Shown here piece after piece: positions 12,215 to 20,299 of a stretch of DNA of 64,000 nucleotides. The notes below the pieces were generated by a model. The model was not told the DNA's origin. It saw only the letters and a program-made list of their open reading frames with translations, and did no database searches. The position numbers were made by a program, and so were the translations under genes. The first letter of the stretch is position 1, and each line of letters opens with the position of its first letter. Origin of the DNA: Aldersonia sp. NBC_00410 (lineage in GTDB: Bacteria; Actinomycetota; Actinomycetes; Mycobacteriales; Mycobacteriaceae); NCBI RefSeq assembly GCF_026342035.1, contig NZ_JAPENM010000002.1, positions 637,947 through 701,946 of the forward strand, read 5' to 3'.

Positions 12215-13344
12215 GCGATGTGCCCGCGCGCCACCGTGAGATGAGTGCGATCGGTGCGATCGAGGGTCAGCGCGGCGATCACCACACCGATCACCACGCC
12301 GATCAGCGTGTCACCGGCGCGTGCCAGCGCATCACCGGCGTCGACCGGCGACACGAGGCCGATGATCAACAGTGACATCGGCGCGATCGCGGCGGAGGTG
12401 ATGGCGTAGTTGGACATCACGGTGAGCTCGGCGGTGATCTGCAGCAACACGATGAGGACCGCCGCCTGCCAATAGCCGAGCGAGAGGGCGATCAGGCCGG
12501 CGGCGATCACCGCACCGACGACATTTCCGAGCAACCGCTGAATACCGCGCCGCACGGTGTGCTCGTACGCGACGCCCTGCAGTGCGGCGATCGCGCCCAT
12601 CGACGCCCAGAGCGGATGCTCGAATCCCACCCCCAGCGCGACCCAGCCCGCCACGGTGGCCGCGATCGCGATCCGTGCCGCAGCGACGTAGAGCGAGCGC
12701 GACCGCAGCCGGCGCAACCCCGTGCGGAGGAACATGGACGCGGTCGAGTCCGCCGAATGCGCGTCGCGGCTCAGGCCGACGACGACCGTGCTCATCGCGC
12801 ACAGCCAGCCGATCACGGCACCGATGGCGGTAGCGACGGTGACCGTGACCAGATCGGACCAGTCGTGCGCGTAGCCGGCCGCGGCCGCAGCGGCGAACGA
12901 CATCACCACCGCGCCGGGCCCGGCGACTCCGAAGGCGTTCAGCACGATTGCACAAACCCCGACCAGCACCGCCAAGACGACGATCAACACCGCCGCCGTC
13001 GTGCCGACCGCACCGAGGAGTCCGCCGAAGAACGCGACGAGCAGCAATGCAAAACCGGCGAACGCCACCTTCACCGCACGTTCGCGATGCACCTGCGAGC
13101 GGCCGAATGCCGAGGCGACGGCCCCGAGCGCCGCGAACCCGGCGAGCTCGGTCATATCGAAAAGACCCGCACCGATGAGGATCACCGCGACGGCAAGGCC
13201 AACCCGAGTCGCCGGGCCGACCACGCCCGCGGGCCGCGTCACCGACAACGCCTGTCGCCACACCTGAGGCGAGACGGCGTGCGCGAGGGCCCGCCCACGG
13301 CGGGCTGCGGGCGACGGCGAGTCGACGAGCGTGGCAACCGGCAT
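12190..13344 (-). CDS. FUSC-family (aromatic acid exporter-like) membrane protein
   Basis: Protein of 384 residues with two hydrophobic halves of about five to six helices each (roughly residues 45-185 and 225-360). The conserved second-half segment FEHPLWASMGAIAALQG followed by RGIQRLLGNVVGAVIA matches the FUSC signature (HxYWA...R..GT..G), so I assign it to the fusaric acid resistance/aromatic efflux-like superfamily. Substrate cannot be inferred. It is divergent from the MarR gene at 13416 across a 71-base gap with an AT-rich palindrome, which suggests MarR control of efflux. The 3' end overlaps nuoN by 25 bases in convergent orientation. Confidence 0.8.
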   Translation of the reverse strand: MPVATLVDSPSPAARRGRALAHAVSPQVWRQALSVTRPAGVVGPATRVGLAVAVILIGAGLFDMTELAGFAALGAVASAFGRSQVHRERAVKVAFAGFALLLVAFFGGLLGAVGTTAAVLIVVLAVLVGVCAIVLNAFGVAGPGAVVMSFAAAAAAGYAHDWSDLVTVTVATAIGAVIGWLCAMSTVVVGLSRDAHSADSTASMFLRTGLRRLRSRSLYVAAARIAIAATVAGWVALGVGFEHPLWASMGAIAALQGVAYEHTVRRGIQRLLGNVVGAVIAAGLIALSLGYWQAAVLIVLLQITAELTVMSNYAITSAAIAPMSLLIIGLVSPVDAGDALARAGDTLIGVVIGVVIAALTLDRTDRTHLTVARGHIAQATNCAA

Positions 13345-13362
13345 GAATCGACTCTACCAAAC

Positions 13363-13380
13363 TATTTCATTGATAAAATA
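13363..13380. promoter_or_regulatory. Imperfect palindrome, candidate MarR operator
   Basis: The 18-base sequence TATTTCATTGATAAAATA pairs at 14 of 18 positions with its own reverse complement (arms TATTT/AAATA plus inner AT pairs). It is strikingly AT-rich inside high-GC DNA and sits midway between the divergent starts at 13344 and 13416. Size and symmetry fit a MarR-family dimer site that would cover both promoters. Binding is inferred. Confidence 0.55.
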
Positions 13381-13415
13381 CTAGTGAGATACATTCGCGA
13401 GTCTAGGATCGGCAC

Positions 13416-13937
13416 ATGGAACGGGCCGTCGACAATCGGCAGGACGACGACTACGTCGACCGCCTACGTGACGACTTCCGCGTGGTCTACCCCGATCTCG
13501 ATACCGCCTCGATCGAGGTATTCGGCCGGATCTCCCGGATCGGCGCGCAGATGAGCCACCTCGTCGACCGGGCGCTGGCACCCACCGGAATTTCCCGGGC
13601 GGAACTGGAGGTCCTCTCCGCCCTGGTGCGCAGCCCGCGGCCGCTGCGGGCAAGCGAGGTCATCTCGACGACGATGCTGTCGGGCGCCTCGATCACCAAG
13701 CTTGCCGATCGACTGGCCGGTGCCGGCCTGTTGGAACGACAGAAATTCGAACGGGACGGTCGCGTGGTGCTGCTCGCGCCCACCGCTGCCGGGCGCGACC
13801 TGGTCGAGCGTGAACTCCCGCTCAGGCTGGACCGGGAATGGCAGCTGCTCGACGGCTTCTCCGCCGATGAAATCCGGGCGCTGACCGAGCTGCTGCGCAG
13901 GCTGTCCGAACGGGTGAACGCCGCTGATCGGCGCTAG
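13416..13937 (+). CDS. MarR-family transcriptional regulator
   Basis: Protein of 173 residues with the MarR winged helix: the SRAELEVLSALVRSP helix, the recognition region LSGASITKLADRLAGAGLLER and the wing KFERDGRVVLLAPTAAGRDL. An N-terminal stretch of about 35 acidic residues precedes the dimerisation helix. ATG is about 35 bases after the AT-rich palindrome, so autoregulation and control of the divergent FUSC gene are plausible. The ligand is unknown; MarR regulators of aromatic-acid efflux usually respond to phenolic compounds. Its stop overlaps the convergent ldh by four bases. Confidence 0.9.
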   Translation: MERAVDNRQDDDYVDRLRDDFRVVYPDLDTASIEVFGRISRIGAQMSHLVDRALAPTGISRAELEVLSALVRSPRPLRASEVISTTMLSGASITKLADRLAGAGLLERQKFERDGRVVLLAPTAAGRDLVERELPLRLDREWQLLDGFSADEIRALTELLRRLSERVNAADRR

Positions 13938-14902
13938 TCGCTGGGCCGGTCCGCGCCCACCGACGTCAGCACACCGCCGACCGCCTTCGCGCTCGACACG
14001 AGTGCCGCACGTTCGCCGGCGTCGATGTAGGTGGGAAGCGGCGCACCCGCGCCTGCTCGCCCGACAATCCGCGGCATCGACAGGCAGATCGGGCCGGTGA
14101 TTCCCGCGTAGCCATCCATCGGCGCGGACACCGGAAGAACACGATGCTGATCGTGCAGCACCGCCTCGATGATGCGCGTGGCCGCCAGCCCGACGGCCCA
14201 GTTCGTTGCGCCCTTGCCGGCGATGATCTGCTGCGCCGAGGTGCGCACGTCATCGACCAGCGCATCGCGCAACGCGTTCGACACCGTGGTGCCGTCCGAG
14301 CTCATCCAGTCGTGGACGGCGATCCCGCCGAGCGTCGCACCGCTCCACAGCGCGAGTTCACTGTCACCGTGCTCGCCGACGATGTGCACGTGCACGTTCG
14401 GCACCGCCACCCCGCAATGGTGCGCGAGCAGGACCCGCAGCCGGGAACTGTCGAGCACAGTGCCGGACCCGAACACGCGACCCGGCGGCAGCTCCGCGAC
14501 CTCGATCGCGATCGAGGTCAGCACGTCGACGGGATTGGTGACCAGCAGGATCACCGCCTCGGGCGCGACCTCCACCAGCTTCGGGATCATCGAGCGGCAG
14601 ATTGCCGCGTTGGTGGCGGCGAGGTCGAGGCGGCTCTGCCCGGGCTTCTGCTTGGCGCCCGCGGTGACGACGATGACGTCCGCTCCGCGGCACACCTCGA
14701 TGTCACCACCGCCGTCGACCGATGCGGAGGGCACGAACTCGAGACCGTGCCGCAGATCCAGCACCTCGGCGTCGGCCTTCGCCGCGGCGATGTCGTAGAT
14801 CGACAACCGCGCGGCGGCGCCTCGAAGCATGCAGGCGTAGGCGATCGTCGTGCCGACGCTGCCGGCACCGACCACTGCCACGTGGGACCCCGCCGCGGCC
14901 AT
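13934..14902 (-). CDS. ldh: L-lactate dehydrogenase
   Basis: NAD-dependent 2-hydroxyacid dehydrogenase of 322 residues. The Rossmann motif VGAGSVGTTIAY is at residues 11-22. Gln86 in AKQKPGQSRLDL marks lactate over malate specificity, Arg91 and Arg154 bind substrate, and the proton relay is Asp151 with His178 in GEHGDSE. It interconverts pyruvate and L-lactate with NADH/NAD. The substrate-specificity loop reads QKPGQSR, with Gln in place of the more common Glu. It lies 7 bases downstream of the DUF3618 gene on the same strand, probably a chance pair. Confidence 0.9.
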   Translation of the reverse strand: MAAAGSHVAVVGAGSVGTTIAYACMLRGAAARLSIYDIAAAKADAEVLDLRHGLEFVPSASVDGGGDIEVCRGADVIVVTAGAKQKPGQSRLDLAATNAAICRSMIPKLVEVAPEAVILLVTNPVDVLTSIAIEVAELPPGRVFGSGTVLDSSRLRVLLAHHCGVAVPNVHVHIVGEHGDSELALWSGATLGGIAVHDWMSSDGTTVSNALRDALVDDVRTSAQQIIAGKGATNWAVGLAATRIIEAVLHDQHRVLPVSAPMDGYAGITGPICLSMPRIVGRAGAGAPLPTYIDAGERAALVSSAKAVGGVLTSVGADRPSD

Positions 14903-14909
14903 CCCGGAG

Positions 14910-15131
14910 CTACCTGAATGTCCTGATCAGGACGATGGCGACCACCGCTGCACCCGCCCCGATCAAGGTGTACTTGACCTTGGGCTCGCCAAGCTTTGCG
15001 AACAGCTGCGCTTTCGTATTCGCCACGATGTTCTTGGGATTGGCCCGGACACTCAGCTCGTCGAGCGTGCCGGCGAGCTGATTGCGGGCGGCTTCGATCT
15101 CCCGCTCGATGCTCTCGGTGTCCCTGGCCAC
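14910..15131 (-). CDS. DUF3618 membrane-anchored small protein
   Basis: Small protein of 73 residues. The N-terminal amphipathic part DTESIEREIEAARNQLAGTLDEL is the DUF3618 signature (also seen in phage-holin/PspA-like operons), followed by about 20 hydrophobic residues near the C terminus (IGAGAAVVAIVLIRTF). Topology is a cytoplasmic helix with a C-terminal membrane anchor. GTG at 15131 is chosen over an in-frame start at 15317 because GGAGG lies about 5-6 bases upstream and the family starts here. The function of DUF3618 is unknown; it is divergent from bcp. Confidence 0.85.
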   Translation of the reverse strand: MARDTESIEREIEAARNQLAGTLDELSVRANPKNIVANTKAQLFAKLGEPKVKYTLIGAGAAVVAIVLIRTFR

Positions 15132-15144
15132 ATGTCCTCCAAAA

Positions 15145-15240
15145 CCGGTAACGGAAACGTGCGCTCGACTCCTCGGGCGCTTCGCCGATGACAGTACCGG
15201 GGTGCCGTAACCGGTGGCTGATATCGGGCATTCGGTAACG
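15145..15240. promoter_or_regulatory. Three CGGTNACG-like motifs in the DUF3618/bcp divergent promoter
   Basis: CCGGTAACGG at 15145-15154, the inverted copy CCGTAACCGG at 15205-15214 and TCGGTAACG at 15232-15240 repeat the same core within the 118-base gap. The first two are inverted relative to each other and 60 bases apart. Repetition of a motif in a divergent promoter suggests a regulator site; no regulator is identified. Confidence 0.35.
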
Positions 15241-15249
15241 TGACATTTC

Positions 15250-15720
15250 GTGACCGACAACAGGCTCAGCCCCGGTGACGCGGCCCCGGATTTCACCCTG
15301 CCCGATGCCGACGGCAACGACGTGTCGTTGTCCGATTACCGCGGGCGCAAGGTGATCGTGTACTTCTATCCCGCCGCGAGCACGCCCGGGTGCACCAAAC
15401 AGGCCTGCGACTTTCGCGACAACCTCGGCGAACTCGGCGGCGCGGGAATCGATGTCATCGGCATCTCACCCGACAAGCCCGCCAAGCTCGCCAAGTTCCG
15501 CGACAACGAGCAGCTCACTTTCCCGCTGCTCTCCGACCCGGACAAGACCACGTTGACCGCGTGGGGCGCCTTCGGCGAGAAGACGATGTACGGCAAGAAA
15601 GTACAGGGCGTGATCCGCTCGACCTTCCTCGTCGACGCAGCCGGTTCCATCGAACTCGCGCAGTACAACGTGCGCGCCACCGGGCACGTCGCCAAGCTGC
15701 GCCGGGACCTCTCGGTCTGA
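15250..15720 (+). CDS. bcp: Thioredoxin-dependent thiol peroxidase (Bcp/PrxQ type)
   Basis: Peroxiredoxin of 156 residues that reduces hydroperoxides with electrons from thioredoxin. The active site PAASTPGCTKQACDF has the peroxidatic Cys48 and the resolving Cys53 five residues later, as in the alpha-type PrxQ subgroup. The rest (DVIGISPDKPAKLAKF, FPLLSDPD, KKVQGVIRSTFLVD) is typical. GTG at 15250 fits the family N terminus MTDNRLSPGDAAPDFTL. It is divergent from the DUF3618 gene and followed after 11 bases by the winged-helix gene. Confidence 0.95.
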   Translation: MTDNRLSPGDAAPDFTLPDADGNDVSLSDYRGRKVIVYFYPAASTPGCTKQACDFRDNLGELGGAGIDVIGISPDKPAKLAKFRDNEQLTFPLLSDPDKTTLTAWGAFGEKTMYGKKVQGVIRSTFLVDAAGSIELAQYNVRATGHVAKLRRDLSV

Positions 15721-15731
15721 GGATTGCGGGC

Positions 15732-16892
15732 ATGACGGGCACTCGTACGCTGAGCCGCGCCGAGGTGCTCGGGTTTCGTTGGCGCGCGCACGGTCTTGAT
15801 ACCGACCCCGGGCGCGCGACGATCGAGTCGATCGACATCCTCGACCTCGGCATTCAGGACACCGGCGAGGGTGCCCGTTGGGCGCTGCACAATCGGGGAC
15901 TCGCCGAGGCCGAGCCTGCCGAGTCGTTCCACGCCGAGCTGTTCTACGCGTGGACGCTGCGCGGAGCGCCACATGCCTACCGCCGCGCGGATGCCGCCGC
16001 GATTGCCGTCGCGACCGCGCCATTGGACGATCGCGATGCCGGCAAGCGGATCTTCGACGCCGCCAAACCCCTGCGCGACAAAGGAATTCCGTTCCTCGAG
16101 GCGTTGACGCGGGTCGCGAAGACGGAGCGCGACATCGTGACCGCGCCGACGGTGAAGGGCGCGATGTCCTCGGCCCTGACCGCTCGCCTTCCCGCCGAGC
16201 AGCTGCGTTTCTGCCGCCCGTGCAACACCACGCACAGCTACGAGCAGCCGTTCCGGATCGCGGCGCTGCAGGCCGGCCTGGAGCTGGAACCCGCTACTTC
16301 GCCGCCGGTGCTGCGCCGGATCCCGCGGCTGCGCGCACCGATGTTCGGCAAGCCCGGCACGGCTGCCGCGCCGCGCTTCGACGTCGTGCGCGGCTACCTT
16401 CGGTTCTTCGGCCCCGCCCGACCGAAGGACGTGGCCGCCTACCTCGACGCTCCGCCGGCCTCGGTGGCGGCGCACTGGCCGGCCGACACGGTGGCCGTGC
16501 GGATCGACGGCGCCGCGGGTGGCAAGGCCGGTGAAGCCCAGCTTCTCGCCGAGGATGCCGATGCCGCCGCTGCCGGGCCCGCGGACTCGGGCCGGGTGCG
16601 CCTGCTCGGCGCGTTCGATCCGTGGCTGCAATTGCGCGATCGGGAATTGCTGGTCTCCGACCCGGCGCGCGCAAAAGATCTGTGGCGCACGCTCGGCCGG
16701 CCGGGCCCGGTCGTCCGCGACGGCGAGGTGATCGGCACGTGGCGGCCGCGGTCGGCGGGCGGCACACTGAACCTCCTCGTCGCGCCGTGGTCGACCTGGC
16801 CGCGGAAGGTGACCGACGCGGTGCACGAGCAGGCCGAGGCGCTCGCGGCTTGCCGAGGTTCGACGATGGGAAAGATCACCGTCGAGAACTGA
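15732..16892 (+). CDS. Winged-helix DNA-binding domain protein (AlkZ/HTH_42-like)
   Basis: Protein of 386 residues from ATG at 15732. The order of segments (LSRAEVLGFRWRAHGL, a short LGIQDTGEGARWALHNRG motif, FDVVRGYLRFFGPARPKDVAAYL, LLGAFDPWLQLRDRELL) is that of the HTH_42 superfamily, whose studied members AlkZ/AlkX are DNA glycosylases for crosslink or alkylated-base repair. The catalytic pair of AlkZ is two glutamines in a QxQ motif; here only the second is present (GIQDT), so glycosylase activity is uncertain. It lies 11 bases after bcp on the same strand and may be cotranscribed. Confidence 0.75.
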   Translation: MTGTRTLSRAEVLGFRWRAHGLDTDPGRATIESIDILDLGIQDTGEGARWALHNRGLAEAEPAESFHAELFYAWTLRGAPHAYRRADAAAIAVATAPLDDRDAGKRIFDAAKPLRDKGIPFLEALTRVAKTERDIVTAPTVKGAMSSALTARLPAEQLRFCRPCNTTHSYEQPFRIAALQAGLELEPATSPPVLRRIPRLRAPMFGKPGTAAAPRFDVVRGYLRFFGPARPKDVAAYLDAPPASVAAHWPADTVAVRIDGAAGGKAGEAQLLAEDADAAAAGPADSGRVRLLGAFDPWLQLRDRELLVSDPARAKDLWRTLGRPGPVVRDGEVIGTWRPRSAGGTLNLLVAPWSTWPRKVTDAVHEQAEALAACRGSTMGKITVEN

Positions 16893-16900
16893 CTCGCCGA

Positions 16901-17656
16901 TCACTGCTCGCGGCCGAATGTTTCCACGAACCGCTCGTAGCCATCGAGCAGTCGCTCGAACCCGAACCTGAAATCGGCGACCTCCCAATCGTTCGGATCG
17001 TCCTGGTCGAACGACTGCGCACGCAGCGCGCGGGTGATGGCGGGGAAGCGCTCCGGGTCGAGCACCTGGGCCATGATCCGGCCGAAATCGGCATCGACGT
17101 TCGGATCCGAGGCGGAGAGTTCACGCACGAGGCGGGTGCGGCCGATGACGAAGAAGGACACATTCATGACCAGCTGGAACTTGACCGGTTCCGGTAGCCC
17201 GCTCGGGGCCATTGCGGCCAGCCCCACCTCGAGCCAGGCCATGTTGTTCGGCCCGGTGGGCGGTGCGCCGAGCGGAACGTCGAGCCACCATGGATGGCGC
17301 ATTATCGATTCGAATTCGGCCATCCCCCAAGCGAACAACGCATCGCGCCAGCCGAGCGCGGGATCCAGCGTCGGCGCATCGCCGATCACGCGGTCCGACA
17401 TCAGCGCGACCAAGGTGTCCTTGCTGTCGACATAGCGATACAGCGACATCGTCGTGTAGCCGACCTGTTTGGCGACCCGGCTCATCGACACGGCCCCGAA
17501 CCCCTCGGCCTCCGCGACCTCCACTGCGGCGTCGACGACCTGTTCGAGCGACAGCCCGCGGCGTGGGCCACGCGTTCCGCCCGCTCCCAGTCCCCAGGCC
17601 AGTTCTACGGCCCGCGGTAGGCCGGTGGGTTCCGGGGCGGGTGGCTGCGCTGCCAT
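16901..17656 (-). CDS. TetR-family regulator of the divergent ABC exporter
   Basis: Protein of 251 residues. The TetR HTH is at about residues 36-82 (LSLEQVVDAAVEVAEAEG then MSRVAKQVGYTTMSLYRYVDSKDTLVALM). The ligand domain resembles the tetracycline repressor C-terminal family (HPWWLDVPLGAPPTGPNNMAWLE). It faces the DrrAB-type exporter genes across a 108-base gap with two interlocked palindromes, the common arrangement for a local repressor of a drug exporter. Inducer unknown. Confidence 0.9.
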   Translation of the reverse strand: MAAQPPAPEPTGLPRAVELAWGLGAGGTRGPRRGLSLEQVVDAAVEVAEAEGFGAVSMSRVAKQVGYTTMSLYRYVDSKDTLVALMSDRVIGDAPTLDPALGWRDALFAWGMAEFESIMRHPWWLDVPLGAPPTGPNNMAWLEVGLAAMAPSGLPEPVKFQLVMNVSFFVIGRTRLVRELSASDPNVDADFGRIMAQVLDPERFPAITRALRAQSFDQDDPNDWEVADFRFGFERLLDGYERFVETFGREQ

Positions 17657-17692
17657 CGAAATTCTCCTGTCGCCGGTATTGCGTCGATCCTA

Positions 17693-17735
17693 AAACTGTG
17701 TACCGTGTACACAGAGTGTATTACATACACAGTTT
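17693..17735. promoter_or_regulatory. Nested palindromes, candidate double TetR operator
   Basis: Three symmetries overlap here. CTGTGTAC and GTACACAG (17696-17714) form 8-base perfect arms around CGT; GTGTAT and ATACAC (17716-17730) form 6-base arms around TAC; and AAACTGTGTA (17693-17702) is the reverse complement of TACACAGTTT (17726-17735). Two adjacent related half-site pairs fit a TetR operator bound by two dimers, placed 30 bases before the exporter start. Binding is inferred. Confidence 0.65.
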
Positions 17736-17764
17736 AGGCTCTTCTCGATCGGAGGACCGACACC

Positions 17765-18751
17765 ATGACTTCTGCACCACCCGCCGTTTCACCGAACCAA
17801 TCGGCCATCTCGGTTCGCGGACTCACCAAACGGTTCGGCACCCAGACCGTGCTCGACGGACTCGACCTCGAGGTCCGCGCCGGCTCGATCTACGCGCTGC
17901 TCGGTCCCAATGGAGCGGGCAAGACCACGACCGTGCAGATCCTGTCCACGCTGCTCGCCCCCGACGCCGGGCAGGCATTCGTGGCCGGCCACGACGTCGG
18001 CCGCAATCCGGACGGGGTGCGCGCCACAATCGGCGTCACCGGCCAGTACTCCGCCGTGGACGGCCTGCTCACCGGCGCGGAGAACCTGCAGCTGATGGCG
18101 GACCTACATCGGCTCGGTCGGCGCGAATCCCGTGCCCGAGTGCACGAACTGCTCGACCGGTTCGATCTCGTCGCTGCCGCAGGCCAGCGCGCCCGCGACT
18201 ACTCCGGCGGCGTGCGGCGACGCCTCGACCTGGCCATGAGCCTGGTGGGCCGGCCACGCGTGGTGTTCCTCGACGAGCCGACCACCGGACTCGACCCGCG
18301 CAGCCGACGGGCGATGTGGCAGGTGATCGTGGAACTCGCCGGCGACGGCGTCACGATCTTGCTCACCACCCAGTACCTCGAGGAAGCCGACCAGCTCGCC
18401 GACCGGATCGCCGTCCTCGACTGCGGACGGCTCGTCGCCGAGGGCACCGCCGACGAATTGAAGCGGCTCGTCCCCGGCGGCCATATCGCGCTGCGCTTCA
18501 CCGACCACAGTGGACTCGATGCAGCGAGCCGAGTCGTCGCAGGCACCACTCGCGACCACGATGCGCTCACCCTGCAGGTGCCCTCGGACGGCAGCGTGCG
18601 CGCCCTGCGCGGTCTGCTGGCCGACCTGGACGAGCGCGATATCGCCATCGCGGACCTGTCCATTCACACGCCCGATCTCGACGACGTGTTCTTCGCGCTC
18701 ACTGGCACCGAACACGCGCCAACCACGAATCTGGAGGTCGATGCCCAATGA
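17765..18751 (+). CDS. DrrA-type ABC transporter ATP-binding protein
   Basis: ATPase of 328 residues. Walker A is GPNGAGKTT at residues 47-55, the C-loop YSGGVRRRLDLAMSL at 146-160 and Walker B RVVFLDEPTTGLD at 165-177. The C-terminal 100 residues are the DrrA/CcmA extension (ending DLDDVFFALTG). Family members pair with a DrrB permease and export drugs or lipids. GGAGGA precedes the ATG at 9 bases. It overlaps the permease gene by four bases (ATGA), and the promoter carries the palindromes likely bound by the divergent TetR. Confidence 0.93.
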   Translation: MTSAPPAVSPNQSAISVRGLTKRFGTQTVLDGLDLEVRAGSIYALLGPNGAGKTTTVQILSTLLAPDAGQAFVAGHDVGRNPDGVRATIGVTGQYSAVDGLLTGAENLQLMADLHRLGRRESRARVHELLDRFDLVAAAGQRARDYSGGVRRRLDLAMSLVGRPRVVFLDEPTTGLDPRSRRAMWQVIVELAGDGVTILLTTQYLEEADQLADRIAVLDCGRLVAEGTADELKRLVPGGHIALRFTDHSGLDAASRVVAGTTRDHDALTLQVPSDGSVRALRGLLADLDERDIAIADLSIHTPDLDDVFFALTGTEHAPTTNLEVDAQ

Positions 18752-19515
18752 CCACACTCACCAACGCCGCGGCCGATTCCGGCACCATGTTCCGGCGCAG
18801 CATGCGCCACACACTGCGCACGCCGGACACCATGCTGTTGGCCATCGCGCTACCGGTCATTCTGATGCTGATGTTCGTGTACGTCTTCGGCGGCGCGATG
18901 GACGTCGGCGGCGAGTACATCGACTACGTGGTCCCCGGAATCATCCTGCTATGCGCCAGTTTCGGCGCCGCGACCACGGCAACGAGCGTCTCTGTCGATA
19001 TGACCGAGGGCATCGTGGACCGGTTCCGGACCATGGCGATCTCCCGCTCGGCGGTACTCACCGGTCACGTCGCGGGCAGCCTGGTGCGCAACCTGCTCAC
19101 CGCTGTGCTCGTCCTCGCGGTCGCCCTGGCGATCGGCTTCCGGCCGAATGCGACTGCACTGGAATGGGTGGCCGCGGTCGGGCTGATAGCGCTGTTCGTG
19201 CTGGCGATCTCCTGGCTGTGCGCCGCGCTCGGCCTGGTTGCGGCCAACCCCGAGGCGGCCAACGGATTCACCTTCTTCCTGCTGTTCCTGCCCTACGTGT
19301 CGAGTGCTTTCGTGCCGACCTCCTCGATGCCCGCGTGGCTGCAGTGGTTCGCCGACAATCAGCCGGTCACTTCGGTGATCGAGACCCTGCGCGGCCTGCT
19401 GATGGGCACGCCGATCGGGGACAGCGGGGCGCTCGCGATCGCCTGGTGCGCAGGAATCGCCGTCGGCGGGTATCTCTGGGCGGTTTGGGCCTTCCGCCGC
19501 AAAACCGCACGCTGA
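18748..19515 (+). CDS. DrrB-type ABC-2 transporter permease
   Basis: Membrane protein of 255 residues with six hydrophobic segments, of the ABC-2 type. Family features are RTPDTMLLAIALPVILMLMF, IVDRFRTMAISRSAVLTGHV (the coupling region) and YVSSAFVPTSSMPAWLQWFA near the end. It forms a homodimeric channel for the preceding ATPase. ATG overlaps the ATPase stop (ATGA). The exported compound is not inferable; drug, siderophore or lipid export are the usual roles. Confidence 0.93.
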   Translation: MTTLTNAAADSGTMFRRSMRHTLRTPDTMLLAIALPVILMLMFVYVFGGAMDVGGEYIDYVVPGIILLCASFGAATTATSVSVDMTEGIVDRFRTMAISRSAVLTGHVAGSLVRNLLTAVLVLAVALAIGFRPNATALEWVAAVGLIALFVLAISWLCAALGLVAANPEAANGFTFFLLFLPYVSSAFVPTSSMPAWLQWFADNQPVTSVIETLRGLLMGTPIGDSGALAIAWCAGIAVGGYLWAVWAFRRKTAR

Positions 19516-19548
19516 CCAGGCGGTTGTGTCCAAGCGGCGGCCAACACG

Positions 19549-19578
19549 CGTACCGACCGGAACAATCCGGTCGGTACG
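19549..19578. promoter_or_regulatory. 12-base inverted repeat upstream of tetR, candidate autoregulatory operator
   Basis: CGTACCGACCGG (19549-19560) and CCGGTCGGTACG (19567-19578) are perfect reverse complements around the spacer AACAAT. The element starts 33 bases after the exporter permease stop and ends 28 bases before the tetR GTG. ACCGACCGGTCGGT-like palindromes are typical TetR operators; with no T-run after it, a terminator role is less likely but not excluded. Confidence 0.55.
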
Positions 19579-19606
19579 TGCGTGCCGAACCGACTAGCCT
19601 GGACCT

Positions 19607-20299
19607 GTGGAATCGGCAGCCAGCACCAGCGTCCAACGACGGCGCCCCGATCCTGCGCTGGAGATTCACAACGATCCGCAGGAGTTGATGCCGCGCAAGC
19701 GCCCCACGCAGGAGCGCAGCCGGCGCAAGTTCGACGCATTGCTCACTGCCTCCCGCAAGCTGCTCGTCGAAGTCGGCTTCGAATCGTTCACCTGCGAAGA
19801 GGTTGCGGCCAGGGCGGAAGTGCCGATCGGCACGCTCTACCAGTTCTTCGCCAACAAGTACGTCATCGTGTGCGAGCTGAATCGCCAAGACCTGGTAGCA
19901 GTTTCGCAGGAACTCGAGGAATTCAACGGCGAGATCCCATCGCTGGACTGGCTGCGCTACATGAACAACTTCGTCGACCACATGGCTCAGTTGTGGACCT
20001 CCGACCCGTCGCGCCGCGAGGTCTGGCTGGCCATGCAGTCCACGCCCTCGACGCGGGCGACCGGCGCGATCCACGAGAAAGAATTCGCCGAGGTCGTCTC
20101 GAACATGTTGCGGCCGTTGACCCCGCGCACTCCGCGTCCGCGCCGCAAGATGATGGCCGAAGTGCTCGTGCACGTCGTCTATTCGATGCTCAACTTCTCC
20201 GTGCAGGATGACCAGAGCCACGACGACGCCGTCGCCGAACTCAAACGGCTGATGGTCGCGTATCTGCTTGTCACGGAAAAGGAATCGCGCACCCGCTGA
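19607..20299 (+). CDS. TetR-family transcriptional regulator
   Basis: Protein of 230 residues. The HTH spans about residues 33-80 (RKFDALLTASRKLLVEVGF, FTCEEVAARAEVPIGTLYQFFANKYVIV). The C-terminal domain is of no family I recognise. GTG at 19607 gives a 27-residue basic lead; an in-frame ATG at 19688 (MPRKRPTQERSRRK) is an alternative start closer to the usual length before the HTH. The perfect inverted repeat just upstream suggests autoregulation. Its stop codon is the first triplet of a 25-base tandem repeat block. Confidence 0.88.
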   Translation: MESAASTSVQRRRPDPALEIHNDPQELMPRKRPTQERSRRKFDALLTASRKLLVEVGFESFTCEEVAARAEVPIGTLYQFFANKYVIVCELNRQDLVAVSQELEEFNGEIPSLDWLRYMNNFVDHMAQLWTSDPSRREVWLAMQSTPSTRATGAIHEKEFAEVVSNMLRPLTPRTPRPRRKMMAEVLVHVVYSMLNFSVQDDQSHDDAVAELKRLMVAYLLVTEKESRTR

